DNA of 23,370 nucleotides from Strigomonas culicis. Lineage: Eukaryota; Euglenozoa; Kinetoplastea; Trypanosomatida; Trypanosomatidae. The stretch's first letter is position 1. Each line of letters begins with the position of its first letter. Under the pieces are notes generated by a model. That model searched no databases. It was given only the letters and a program-made list of their open reading frames with translations, and was not told the DNA's origin. Location of the stretch: assembly GCA_000482145.1 (NCBI GenBank), contig AUXH01000288.1, forward strand, positions 1-23,370, read 5' to 3'. Both the position numbers and the translations under genes were made by a program. Shown here in pieces: positions 16,218 to 23,370 of the stretch.

Positions 16218-17612
16218 CTACTGGCTAGACGAGGAGTGCGCCACGTCGACCACGGTCGCATCGAACTGCACACTGTTGCGACGCCGCCGTGTCCCCGTGC
16301 CTCCCCCGCCACACGCCTTGAACGCGTCGCTGCTGCTGGCTGCGTGCGCATGGTCGCCATGGTTCAACAAAAAACTGAGCCGCTCACATCGGCTCACGAT
16401 GGAGCTCGCCGGCTCTGGCGCGCTCAGCCGCCGCTGCAGCACCGCTGGCGCCGCCGGCACCGCCACCCGAAGCCCAGGCGAGCTGACGGCGCTGTGGAGA
16501 TTGTTCGACGGCCGCTCCGCCGCCGCCTCGGTGCGCACCACGCCGTCCGCCGTGAAGCACCGCGGCGTATGCAGCCGTACGCAGTCCTCCGCCAGCGGCG
16601 GCTCGCGCGGCTGCTGCCACGCGTTGTGCGGCTCCACCGCGGTGCGGAGTGGCTGGCCGGGCGGCAGCGGCCCCTCCCCCTCCGTCGGGTTGAGCTGGAG
16701 CCCCTCCACACCGTGCCGCACCTGGTCGCTATTGGTGACCGCCTCCTTCGCCGGCTTGGTGCGATAGTGCGTGTTGAAGTGCTCGTCGCTGCTGTGCACG
16801 TCAGCGGTCCCGACGATGCGGGCCGGCGCCGCGGCCGCCGGGCTGTCGACGTAGGCGGGGTCGGTGAGGGAGGTGCAGGGGTACAGCATCGCCGCCACGG
16901 CCGCGACCGACGCTGGCGACACGACCACCGTCGGTGAGCCATGCGCGGTGGGTGCCGTCGGCGGGTGGTCCGCTTCCTCCGCCACGTCCACAGGCGGGCC
17001 CGCGGGGCGGCCGCGCGCCGCGGGGTCCTGCGGGGCAGCGGGCGCGACCGCGCGGGCGGCGGCCACGTCGGCGGCTGCCACCTCCAGCCCCGCCTGCAGG
17101 AAGTCGTGGGCGAGCCGCTCCCACCCGCTGCTGTCGGTCGTGCGGTCGTGGTCATCGGACGACGGTGAGGTGACCAGCGTCGCATTCAGCTGCAGCCCCG
17201 CGCCGGCCTCCTCGCGTTCCGACGGCGGTTCGTCGTGTGGAAACACATAGCGGTTCAAATTCACATAATTCAGCGCGGATTGCGTGTTGGAGGTGGTGCC
17301 ATCTGGCGACAAGGCGCTGTGGGGTGGGACCGAGGGCGGCAGCGGCAGCGCCATGGACGGCGCCGGGGTCTGCGCCGCCACCGCATCGACAAACGCCGTC
17401 AGTGAGTCCGCCACGGAGTTGGCACCGCTGCTGCTGCACCAGCTCCACGTGCCACTGCGGCTGTGCACCGGCGAGTCCAGCGCGACGGTGCGGAAGGGCG
17501 GCGCGTCGTGGACGTGTGCGTCCCCCTCCGCGGAGCCGTGGTGGGGCAAGGACGCATCGATCGACGGACAACGGTCGCGCGAAGCTTCTGCAATCGGAAG
17601 GGCGCGGTCCAT
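16218..17612 (-). CDS. Disordered protein with C-terminal VxF motif
   Basis: Predicted 464-residue protein, rich in Ala, Pro, Ser and His; I do not recognise a folded domain. Visible segments: LNYVNLNRYVFP (about residues 115-126), an Ala-rich stretch ending AAADVAAARAVAPAAPQD that may be helical, GVEGLQLNPTEGEGPLPP, and RRLSAPEP. The C-terminus holds RRRRNSVQFDATVV (442-455). SVQF resembles an RVxF docking motif placed behind four Arg, and RRNS fits a basophilic (PKA/AGC) kinase site, so Ser447 next to Val448 could act as a switch. VxF followed by Thr and a hydrophobic pair echoes the tails of the array proteins, although overall homology is not visible. It lies just upstream of array gene 1 in the same direction. 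The start is the first ATG after a strong acceptor at 17705-17704. It ends in TAG. Confidence 0.75.
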   Translation of the reverse strand: MDRALPIAEASRDRCPSIDASLPHHGSAEGDAHVHDAPPFRTVALDSPVHSRSGTWSWCSSSGANSVADSLTAFVDAVAAQTPAPSMALPLPPSVPPHSALSPDGTTSNTQSALNYVNLNRYVFPHDEPPSEREEAGAGLQLNATLVTSPSSDDHDRTTDSSGWERLAHDFLQAGLEVAAADVAAARAVAPAAPQDPAARGRPAGPPVDVAEEADHPPTAPTAHGSPTVVVSPASVAAVAAMLYPCTSLTDPAYVDSPAAAAPARIVGTADVHSSDEHFNTHYRTKPAKEAVTNSDQVRHGVEGLQLNPTEGEGPLPPGQPLRTAVEPHNAWQQPREPPLAEDCVRLHTPRCFTADGVVRTEAAAERPSNNLHSAVSSPGLRVAVPAAPAVLQRRLSAPEPASSIVSRCERLSFLLNHGDHAHAASSSDAFKACGGGGTGTRRRRNSVQFDATVVDVAHSSSSQ

Positions 17613-17689
17613 CCAGTCAAACGGAATACGTGTCGTAAGAAAAGAAGGTACGACTTTCTTTCAAACACAACAGAAAAAGGAAGATTTCA

Positions 17690-17723
17690 AAGAACGAACG
17701 AAACTAAAAAAAAAAAAGAAGAA
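17690..17723 (-). promoter_or_regulatory. Trans-splice acceptor of the 464-residue gene
   Basis: Minus strand CTTCTTTTTTTTTTTTAG, AG at 17705-17704, giving a 91-nt leader with no ATG before 17612. A second possible AG lies nearer the ATG. It lacks the leader block shared by the array genes. Confidence 0.55.
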
Positions 17724-18307
17724 ACGTATAATAGTTTTCGTTTTTGCGATTATCTTGTCTACTAGAAAAAGAGGCTCAGAAACACAATACTATCTTAATG
17801 CAAAACACAATTGAAAAAAAAAGCTAATTAATCCAACAAACGTACAGAGAAAGAAAAATCAAAAGAAAGTATTACCAATAATGTATGCTTAAATAGGGTT
17901 AAAACGCATATATATATGGCAGCAAGAACAAATACAACTGTAACCACTTTCACAAAACTTTGATCAGGTGATTAGAGAGGGGAAAAAGGAAAAGGAGAGC
18001 AGAGAATGTGAAGAAGGAGGGGTACGCAATGTTTACACTCGTGAAAGCAACATTCATAACAATAGCATTAGACCGCACAGAAACTCCACTTCAACTTAGC
18101 ACACTCGTTTTGACACATAAGTGTACCTCAAACACGAAACAAACAAGAAATAAAAAATACAATTAACGACAACGTAAAAAAAAAAAAAGGTTACCGTGAA
18201 ACAGTGCGAAACAAGGGAAAGAGATAAAAATGTACATTCCGATTCTCCATTTTGCGCATGTGTCGGTATATGTACATGGGTGCGCCATGAAGCAGATGGA
18301 TGGATCC
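17724..18307. other. AT-rich spacer
   Basis: Short TA run at 17909-17918 and A-run at 18176-18188. The minus-strand frames ending at 18096 and 18163 overlap the C-terminal region of the surface-protein gene in other frames and are judged shadows. No other feature seen. Confidence 0.5.
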
Positions 18308-19501
18308 TCAGAACAACAAACAGCAGCACACTGCCCATAGCAACACCAGGCCGACAGCCCCTCGCCCCCACTGCGCACCGTCGCGTAAGATGGGCGGTGC
18401 TATTGTCGCGACAGGCTCATCCGACACGTAGGTCTCGAAAAAGTACGCGTTGGGGACGCAGTAAAGGCCCTTCTCGCTCTCGCTGGCGCAGGCGCAGCCG
18501 CAGTCCGCGAAGGCGCCGCCCACGCACAGATCGTCGCACCCGGTGAGCATCGCGCCCACGCGCGTGCCGGCCGCCGCGGCCCACAGCGCTGGTGTCGTGA
18601 GCGCCACCCCGCCAGCGGTCGTGCGCGCGTCCCCGCGGAACGTGTTCACGGAGCCCAACATGGTCGACCGGGGCGTCGACAGAACGGTACCCGCGCCGGT
18701 GCAGTTCATAAAGTAAAAGCTATTGTTCTTTACATTGACGGTGGTCCCTGTTGAGTGCAGATAGGCCAACTGACTCGATAAGAAAATATTCTCAAAGTAG
18801 AATTTATTCGACGTGATGGTCCAGTTCATCTCCATGTTCAGCAGGACGCTATTATCGACGCAGTTCACATTCCGGAAAAACAAGGTGGAGTTCGTCATGG
18901 CACCTACCAAATACATCGCGCTATTTGAAAAAATAATGTCGGTGACATTGATGACGGAATCGGAGATATCCAGCGTGCCGAGTAGCGCGTACCCGTTGGC
19001 GTAGCTCGCTGTGAGGCCGACAAAACTGCCCTCCGCAATCACCGGGTTGCTGTACGTGGTGAGGAGGCTCATGAAGCACGTGGTGTTCGATATCAGGAGA
19101 GACGAGTTATACAGGTCCGCGTTTAAAAAGACAACATTGTAGGGCCCAATCGACGTGACGCTCGTGGACACCACGTGGTTGAAGCGCAGCACCGTGTTGC
19201 GCACGACGCCCGTGATGTTGAAACAAGGGTACTGGTACGAGAAGGGCAGGATGGGGTAGCTGAAGCTCACCACGCGCGCTGCCGGCCGCCCCGAGAAGTG
19301 GAGCGTCGCCGCAGCATCGCCGCGGAAGAGGGCGTAGGCGTAGCTGGCCTCCGTCACCTCCTCCGGGAAGAAGATCGGCTCCGCTGTGTCGAACGTCGGC
19401 GCCATCGCCGCCGTGAGGATGGCGCTACTGGTCCACAGCAGCAGCAGCAACAACAGCAGCCCCCCGCGCAGGTGGTCGGAGCGCATCCGGCAGCGATACA
19501 T
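18308..19501 (-). CDS. Putative surface glycoprotein, DGF-1-like, secreted/GPI-anchored
   Basis: Predicted 397-residue protein from the first ATG after the acceptor; a second ATG at 19486 gives 392 residues with a more typical signal peptide. A Leu8 hydrophobic core near residues 15-22 followed by TSSAILTAAMA supports secretion. The body is rich in Asn, Ser, Thr, Val, Phe and repeats the pattern of short beta strands (for example SDSVINVTDIIFSNSAMYLV, NSTLFFRNVNCVDNSVLLNM), as in right-handed beta-helix proteins. At least eight N-glycosylation sequons are visible (NIT, NSS, NTT, NVT, NST, NWT, NNS, NCT). A Cys cluster (CDDLCVGG, DCGCAC, GLYC) precedes the C-terminus, which ends in the hydrophobic tail GAVGLVLLWAVCCCLLF without a cytoplasmic part, typical of a GPI signal. 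Composition recalls trypanosomatid dispersed-gene-family DGF-1 proteins, which are far longer; homology is a guess. It ends in TGA. Confidence 0.72.
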   Translation of the reverse strand: MYRCRMRSDHLRGGLLLLLLLLWTSSAILTAAMAPTFDTAEPIFFPEEVTEASYAYALFRGDAAATLHFSGRPAARVVSFSYPILPFSYQYPCFNITGVVRNTVLRFNHVVSTSVTSIGPYNVVFLNADLYNSSLLISNTTCFMSLLTTYSNPVIAEGSFVGLTASYANGYALLGTLDISDSVINVTDIIFSNSAMYLVGAMTNSTLFFRNVNCVDNSVLLNMEMNWTITSNKFYFENIFLSSQLAYLHSTGTTVNVKNNSFYFMNCTGAGTVLSTPRSTMLGSVNTFRGDARTTAGGVALTTPALWAAAAGTRVGAMLTGCDDLCVGGAFADCGCACASESEKGLYCVPNAYFFETYVSDEPVATIAPPILRDGAQWGRGAVGLVLLWAVCCCLLF

Positions 19502-19563
19502 ATGTATATGTAGAAGCAGAAACAGAAAACAGAAAACACACAGACAAAAAGGAAAAGAATGCA

Positions 19564-19620
19564 CTAAAAAGGAAATAATGTATAATAATAGTGAAAGGAA
19601 AAGAAAGAGAAAGATGGAAA
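19564..19620 (-). promoter_or_regulatory. Trans-splice acceptor of the surface-glycoprotein gene
   Basis: Minus strand tract CTTTCCATCTTTCTCTTTCT followed by TTTCCTTTCAC and, after a short AT stretch, TTTCCTTTTTAG, AG at 19565-19564. It gives a 62-nt leader to the ATG at 19501. The longer open frame upstream of that ATG begins with GTG and is therefore leader, not coding. Confidence 0.6.
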
Positions 19621-19624
19621 GAGA

Positions 19625-20385
19625 CTAGAAGGATGCTCCTTTAGGTTAGATTAAAAATGTATCAAATGAAATAAAACAGTGAGACTGCATCAAATTCAAA
19701 CATACATATCTTTTTTTCCAGATATGAAAGTTAAAATAGAAATCCACAAATAGTACTATGCACACCATCAGAATACATTTACAAATCATTTTTTTTGTAC
19801 TGAAAGCATACCGCAGATTAATTTTGAAGTAAAACACACAACAAAGAAAACATTCTCGCGAGAGTAGGAAAAAAGTGAATATATATATATATGCATATAT
19901 GTGTGTATATGCGACATAATGTATATGAATTCACACAGCATTGAAATCAAGAAACGAACAGAACGCAATTAAATCCAAAGGGAGAAAACCCTGCAACATC
20001 CAAATGGTTCAAAGCATACACCCTTCTGCTTTCATGAATGCTTCCTTTTAAAAAAGAACTAAATACATTTACAACTGTAAATAAACTCGAGCATGCTCCT
20101 CTATAAAAGATAGCAAGAGGAAATTGAAAGTTAATTGTACCAGTACAATGGTGACTAGAGAAAACAAAGTGAAGTTACAATGACAAACACAAAACTGCAA
20201 CTCGCTCCGTTTATTATTCGTAGCCTGAGTGTTCTCCCTTTTTTCTTCCTTTTCTGTGGCAGTGTAACGCTTCCCTCCCATGTATGATACAACACCCGAG
20301 GCTTCACAGAGCGCATACGTCGTCCGTTTGGACAGGCGCAGCGACAATCTACAAGCATGGCGAGCTACGGCTCGATGCGTTTCTA
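19625..20385. other. AT-rich spacer
   Basis: TA run at 19877-19890, T-run at 19788-19796. The minus-strand frame at 20069-20347 follows directly on the 3' side of the next gene and has no recognisable feature. Nothing else seen. Confidence 0.5.
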
Positions 20386-21207
20386 CTATTCCACCCCAAG
20401 TGCCGTAAACAGTGACGAGTTATTCTTGCGCTCTAGCGGTAACGGGATGGAACTCAAGCTGATCTCGTCGTTGTACTTTTTCTTGCCGCTGAGCCGATAG
20501 GACTTCTGCTTTGCGTGGGTGCTGCTCCGCCGCGTCTGTTTTTTCTCCTTGTTCCCCGTGCTCAGTGCGCCCGGCCGCGCCGGCGACGAGTGGTAGTTGT
20601 TGTTGTTGTTGTTGTTGTTGCCGGCGCTCGCCATCTCCAGCGTCTTGGGGCACGCGCTGGCCGCGTCGACGAGGGCGCGGCGGGGGCGTGGCGCGCGCGA
20701 GCCGCCCTCGCTCCGCACCGACGCGACGCTCTTCGGCGACGCGGGCGAGTTGTCGGGGTCCACGTTGCTGGGGCTGGTGCTGTCGCGCTTGGACACGGCC
20801 CCGCTCGTGCCCAGCGGCGTTGTCAACAGGTCCTCCACCGGCGACTCCGCCGTCGCCCCGTCCCCGGCGCTGCCCACCCTGTGCTTCTCTGCGGCCGGCG
20901 CGGCGGATGTGGTCGGCGGGCTCTTTGTCGCGTCCTCGCTCTCCGTTGCTGCCGTTCCCACATTCGTCATGAAGAGATAGGGGCCCGCGAAATCCATCGC
21001 ATCCGTCGCGGCCCCCCTCATGCCGCACAGCATGTCGTACTCCCCGCCGCCCCACGCGCCAGAGGTGGCGCTCGCCGAGCAGCGGCCGCTGCCGGGCTCC
21101 GAGGGCACCTCTGGTGAGACCGGCGCCACCGGCGTGGCATCCATGTGGAGATACGAGGTCATGCAGGGATTCATGTCGTATCCGCCCGACATGAAGGAAA
21201 ACGACAT
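20386..21207 (-). CDS. Uncharacterised disordered protein with Asn run and basic tail
   Basis: Predicted 273-residue protein starting MSFSFMSGGYDMNPCMTSYL. The longer in-frame opening lacks an ATG before this one, so this start is preferred. The N-terminal third is Met/Gly/Tyr-rich (GGGEYDMLCGMRGAATDAMD, GPYLFMTNVG). The middle is rich in Ser, Thr, Pro and Ala with several SP/TP sites (TKSPPTT, AESPVED, NSPASPKS). Then comes an eight-Asn run from a CAA-type repeat (plus-strand GTT run about 20596-20620) and a Lys/Arg tail (EKKQTRRSSTHAKQKSYRLS, GKKKYNDE) with RRSS and RLSG phosphosite-like motifs. No transmembrane or known domain. It ends in TAG. Function unknown. Confidence 0.68.
   Translation of the reverse strand: MSFSFMSGGYDMNPCMTSYLHMDATPVAPVSPEVPSEPGSGRCSASATSGAWGGGEYDMLCGMRGAATDAMDFAGPYLFMTNVGTAATESEDATKSPPTTSAAPAAEKHRVGSAGDGATAESPVEDLLTTPLGTSGAVSKRDSTSPSNVDPDNSPASPKSVASVRSEGGSRAPRPRRALVDAASACPKTLEMASAGNNNNNNNNYHSSPARPGALSTGNKEKKQTRRSSTHAKQKSYRLSGKKKYNDEISLSSIPLPLERKNNSSLFTALGVE
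20596..20620 (-). repeat. Trinucleotide run coding for poly-Asn
   Basis: GTT repeated on the plus strand (AAC on the coding strand), eight Asn codons in frame. Likely length-polymorphic. Confidence 0.85.
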
Positions 21208-21820
21208 TATGACAGAACGTGTATGATAGGGATATGTATGGGGAAAGAGATATCGATGTAGGCGTACAAGGAAACAAATCCTATAACACACACAAGTAAA
21301 TTATATAATTAAAAAAAAAATGTAAACAAAAGAAAGGGGGAAACAAAAAAAGGAAGAAAACTATAATCTAAGACCTGTAATCAAAAAAAAAAGGAAGTGG
21401 GGTGAAAAGGTGCTTTGCATACTGTACAACTAACAATCATTCAGACCCGTTATATACTCTCGTAGGCGCAAGATACCAAATACAAACAAAACACAGTTTG
21501 TTGACGAACAGTATCATAATACAATGAAAAAGGATTTAATTTTTAAATGAATGTGCACATACAATGAACAGTGATTGCGCTTTAGAGTACACACACATAT
21601 TTGTATATCTACGAGACACTGGAACCCACAAAGAATTGTTAAAGCTATAAATAAAAAAAAAACATATTGAATTGACCCCATTAAACAATAATAAAACTAG
21701 TAGTTGCTCAAAACAGTGTTTCTTGGCACGAACAAGGCAAACGCACACTCGAAAGAAGGAAAAGGGGGATTGTAACTCTACATACAACAGTGAGAGAAGG
21801 AAAAAAAAAAGGATTCCGTT
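21208..21820. other. AT-rich spacer
   Basis: Holds the two candidate acceptors near its left end, A-runs at 21310-21318, 21383-21392 and 21799-21808. The minus-strand frame at 21536-21787 is Phe/Ser-rich and unsupported. Nothing else seen. Confidence 0.5.
21281..21390 (-). promoter_or_regulatory. Candidate trans-splice acceptors of the 273-residue gene
   Basis: Two candidates on the minus strand: CACTTCCTTTTTTTTTTTGA then TTACAG (AG at 21376-21375, leader 168 nt with a second pyrimidine tract inside) and GTGTGTGTTATAG (AG at 21282-21281, leader 74 nt). I cannot choose between them. Confidence 0.45.
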
Positions 21821-23370
21821 TTACATGGAATACAAAGAAGCTCGGAGCGGTTCTTCGTTCTGACGCGGCACAACGTCCGTTTTCCTTCTCCCGTTGTCAC
21901 TCGCCTTTTCACGCGAGCTGCTCGCGGGAGCACTATACGCGTAGTGGAAAGTGGGGTCGGACTTCGACGAACAGAACGTGTCGATCGATGACGTTGTCAG
22001 GGGTGTCTCTTTCGTTCTGTCGCCACTAACTGCGCGCTGCGCCGCCGGTTCCTCTACGTCATACAGCAGGGCCGCCGCGCCGCCGTCCATCCGCTGCGCC
22101 CGCAGTGCCTCCTGCGCCATGAAAGAGTTCATGACGCTCTCCCCGTGGCTATAGAGGCTCAGCTCCTCCATCGCGGAGTCGAACTCGGAGCCGCTGTCTT
22201 CGTCGCCGTCCTCGTCCTCCTCTCCGCTACTCTCCGACGTGGAGGGGTCCGCCGGCGGCTTCGCGGCCGCGGCCGCGCGGTGGAGCGGCGGCAGAGAGAA
22301 TGGCGCCGCCGCGGCGGCGGCGGGCCGCGCAGGCCCCGCTGCCTGCCGCGCGATGAGCGGCAGGGAGTTCTCCGCGGCGGCGCTGTCGGCCGCGAGTGTG
22401 CAGCTCAGCGTGGGCGGCGACAGCGCCTCGACCTCCGCGGCGGCGGCGGGCGCGGGGCGGGCCCCGGGGGGCCCCCGGATCGCCGGCAGCAGGGGGGCGG
22501 GCGCCGCGTCCTGCTCCGTCGCGGTCGGCCGCTCGATGCCCTCGCCGCTGCCCACGGGGTCGGTCCCCGTGGGGGTGGCTGTGCGCCCCGCGGGCACCGC
22601 CCGGGGCGGCGCCGGCTCCACCAGCGCGCTGCCTTCTCCCGCGGTGGGGACCGGTGTCGCCGCTGCCGCCACCACCGCGGCCGCGCGGAGAGACCCGTGC
22701 GAGGCGGTGCCGCCGCCCTCCCGCGCGTCCGCCGCCGCCGCGCTGGGGGTCGTGGGGTGGTCGGCGGCCGCGCGGGCCGGCGGGCGGGCCCTGCTCCGCC
22801 GCCGGTTGCCCTGCACCTCCGCGCTGGCCACCAGCAGCCGCAGGAACGCCTCCTGCTCCGCCGCGCAGCTGGTGAGCGGCGGCGCGTCGCTGGCCGGCGG
22901 CACCCCGCGTGCCTTCGGCTGCGCCAGTGCCGGCCGCTCCGCCGGTGGAGGTCCCCGGTCGGTCGGTGGCCTGCACTCTTCCGGCCGCAGCGGCTGCAGG
23001 ACCGTGACGACGCGGTGCGCCTCCCGCAGGGGCCCCATCTCCTCCTCTGGGTGACTCTTGTCGGTCGGTGGCGAAAACTCTGAAGCGCGCAGGGGCGGCA
23101 GCTCCTCCTCTGGATGACTCTTGTCGGTCGGTGGCGAAAAATCCGAAGCTCGCAGCGGCGGCAGCTCCTCCTCTGGATGACTCTTGTCGGTCGGTGGCGA
23201 AAACTCCGAAGCTCGCAGCGGCGGCAGCTCCTTCTTTGGGATGTCCTTTTCATTCGGTAGCGAAAACTCTGAAGCGCGCAGGGGAGGCAGCTCCTCCTCT
23301 GGATGACTCTTGTCGGTCGGTGGCGAAAACTCCGAAGCTCGCAGCGGCGGCAGCTCCTTCTTTGGGATGT
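21821..23370 (-). CDS. Large disordered protein with 21-residue repeats, 5' end missing
   Basis: The frame is open from the right window edge to TAA at 21821-21823, so the N-terminus lies outside. About 516 residues are visible. The first about 110 are 21-residue repeats PPLRASEFSPPTDKSHPEEE (plus L), which decay into GPLREAHRVVTVLQPLRPEE. A very GC-rich middle (Ala, Pro, Arg, Gly) follows, then an acidic patch (SSGEEDEDGDEDSGSEFDSA), a possible short helix (SVMNSFMAQEALRAQRMDGG), a Ser/Thr region and a basic tail (NGRRKTDVVPRQ) ending EEPLRASLYSM. The tail PLRAS echoes the repeat core PPLRAS. No transmembrane segment or catalytic motif seen. An internal ATG at 23038 is unlikely to be the start because the repeats continue upstream in the same frame. 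Confidence 0.75.
   Translation of the reverse strand, partial: IPKKELPPLRASEFSPPTDKSHPEEELPPLRASEFSLPNEKDIPKKELPPLRASEFSPPTDKSHPEEELPPLRASDFSPPTDKSHPEEELPPLRASEFSPPTDKSHPEEEMGPLREAHRVVTVLQPLRPEECRPPTDRGPPPAERPALAQPKARGVPPASDAPPLTSCAAEQEAFLRLLVASAEVQGNRRRSRARPPARAAADHPTTPSAAAADAREGGGTASHGSLRAAAVVAAAATPVPTAGEGSALVEPAPPRAVPAGRTATPTGTDPVGSGEGIERPTATEQDAAPAPLLPAIRGPPGARPAPAAAAEVEALSPPTLSCTLAADSAAAENSLPLIARQAAGPARPAAAAAAPFSLPPLHRAAAAAKPPADPSTSESSGEEDEDGDEDSGSEFDSAMEELSLYSHGESVMNSFMAQEALRAQRMDGGAAALLYDVEEPAAQRAVSGDRTKETPLTTSSIDTFCSSKSDPTFHYAYSAPASSSREKASDNGRRKTDVVPRQNEEPLRASLYSM
23038..23370 (-). repeat. Tandem 63-bp coding repeats, two alternating types
   Basis: Units begin at 23038, 23101, 23164, 23227, 23290 and 23353 (last one cut by the edge). 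Each codes for 21 residues. All share the core PPLRAS(E/D)FS. Type 1 ends PPTDKSHPEEEL and is acidic. Type 2 (23227 and 23353) ends LPNEKDIPKKEL and is basic. Types 2 and 1 appear to form a 126-bp higher-order unit (23227-23352) that begins again at 23353. Confidence 0.85.

Noticed and set aside
21821..21965. Docking-like motif in the tail of the repeat protein (KTDVVPRQ)
   Set aside because: It has no aromatic residue two positions after Val, so it does not fit VxF.
22145..23083. Plus-strand Arg/Gly-rich frame (312 codons) opposite the repeat protein
   Set aside because: Composition is an artefact of very high GC; the minus-strand frame contains the regular 21-residue repeats and the acidic patch.
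1..23370. tRNA, rRNA, CRISPR array, insertion sequence or retrotransposon
   Set aside because: No cloverleaf-like arms, rRNA segments, regular short direct repeats with spacers, transposase or reverse-transcriptase motifs were seen on either strand.

Overview
The window looks like nuclear DNA of a trypanosomatid flagellate. All convincing genes lie on the minus strand. They have no introns and follow each other head to tail, as in a polycistronic gene cluster. Each start codon is preceded by a pyrimidine-rich tract ending in AG, the usual signature of a spliced-leader acceptor. Coding DNA is GC-rich, while spacers are AT-rich and full of A-runs (T-runs on the coding strand) and microsatellites. 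I cannot name the species. A DGF-1-like surface gene fits Trypanosoma or a related insect trypanosomatid.

Right end to middle, in transcription order. From the right edge to 21821 lies the 3' part of a large, disordered, repeat-bearing protein. It is followed by an uncharacterised basic/Asn-rich protein (20386-21207), a secreted or GPI-anchored beta-helix-type surface glycoprotein (18308-19501), and a 464-residue disordered protein (16218-17612) whose C-terminus carries a VxF-type phosphatase-docking-like motif after an Arg-rich phosphosite.

From 15323 down to 354 lies the main feature: a tandem array of nine related genes with a start-to-start period of 1.6-2.0 kb. I do not recognise the family. 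Complete members share an N-terminal motif (MSxFSxLSRRDxDDSE-like), an Asp/Ser acidic patch, a VPQRRLAEA-like segment, a PPLPxFLxN segment and a C-terminal motif VxFTxxTxFIHxxKAKK. Five copies reach the C-terminal motif (354-1151, 5527-6375, 10732-11622, 12460-13347, 14493-15323). Four copies are cut short. The genes at 7566-8040 and 9213-9680 stop at the same aligned TGA, and the first also has a one-base homopolymer frameshift. The genes at 4133-4441 and 2438-2776 stop earlier, and the former keeps recognisable C-terminal codons in frame beyond its TGA.

Every copy has its own acceptor site. Eight of nine leaders carry a conserved block just after the acceptor, centred on TACGTGTA or a variant. 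Seven of nine spacers share a 40-50 bp element 210-310 nt upstream of the acceptor. Three 3' flanks share a second element. The array therefore appears to have grown by duplication of gene plus flanks, with partial decay of the middle copies. The shared C-terminal docking-like motif, present also in the gene just upstream, suggests a set of small disordered partners of one protein, possibly a PP1-type phosphatase; this is inference only.
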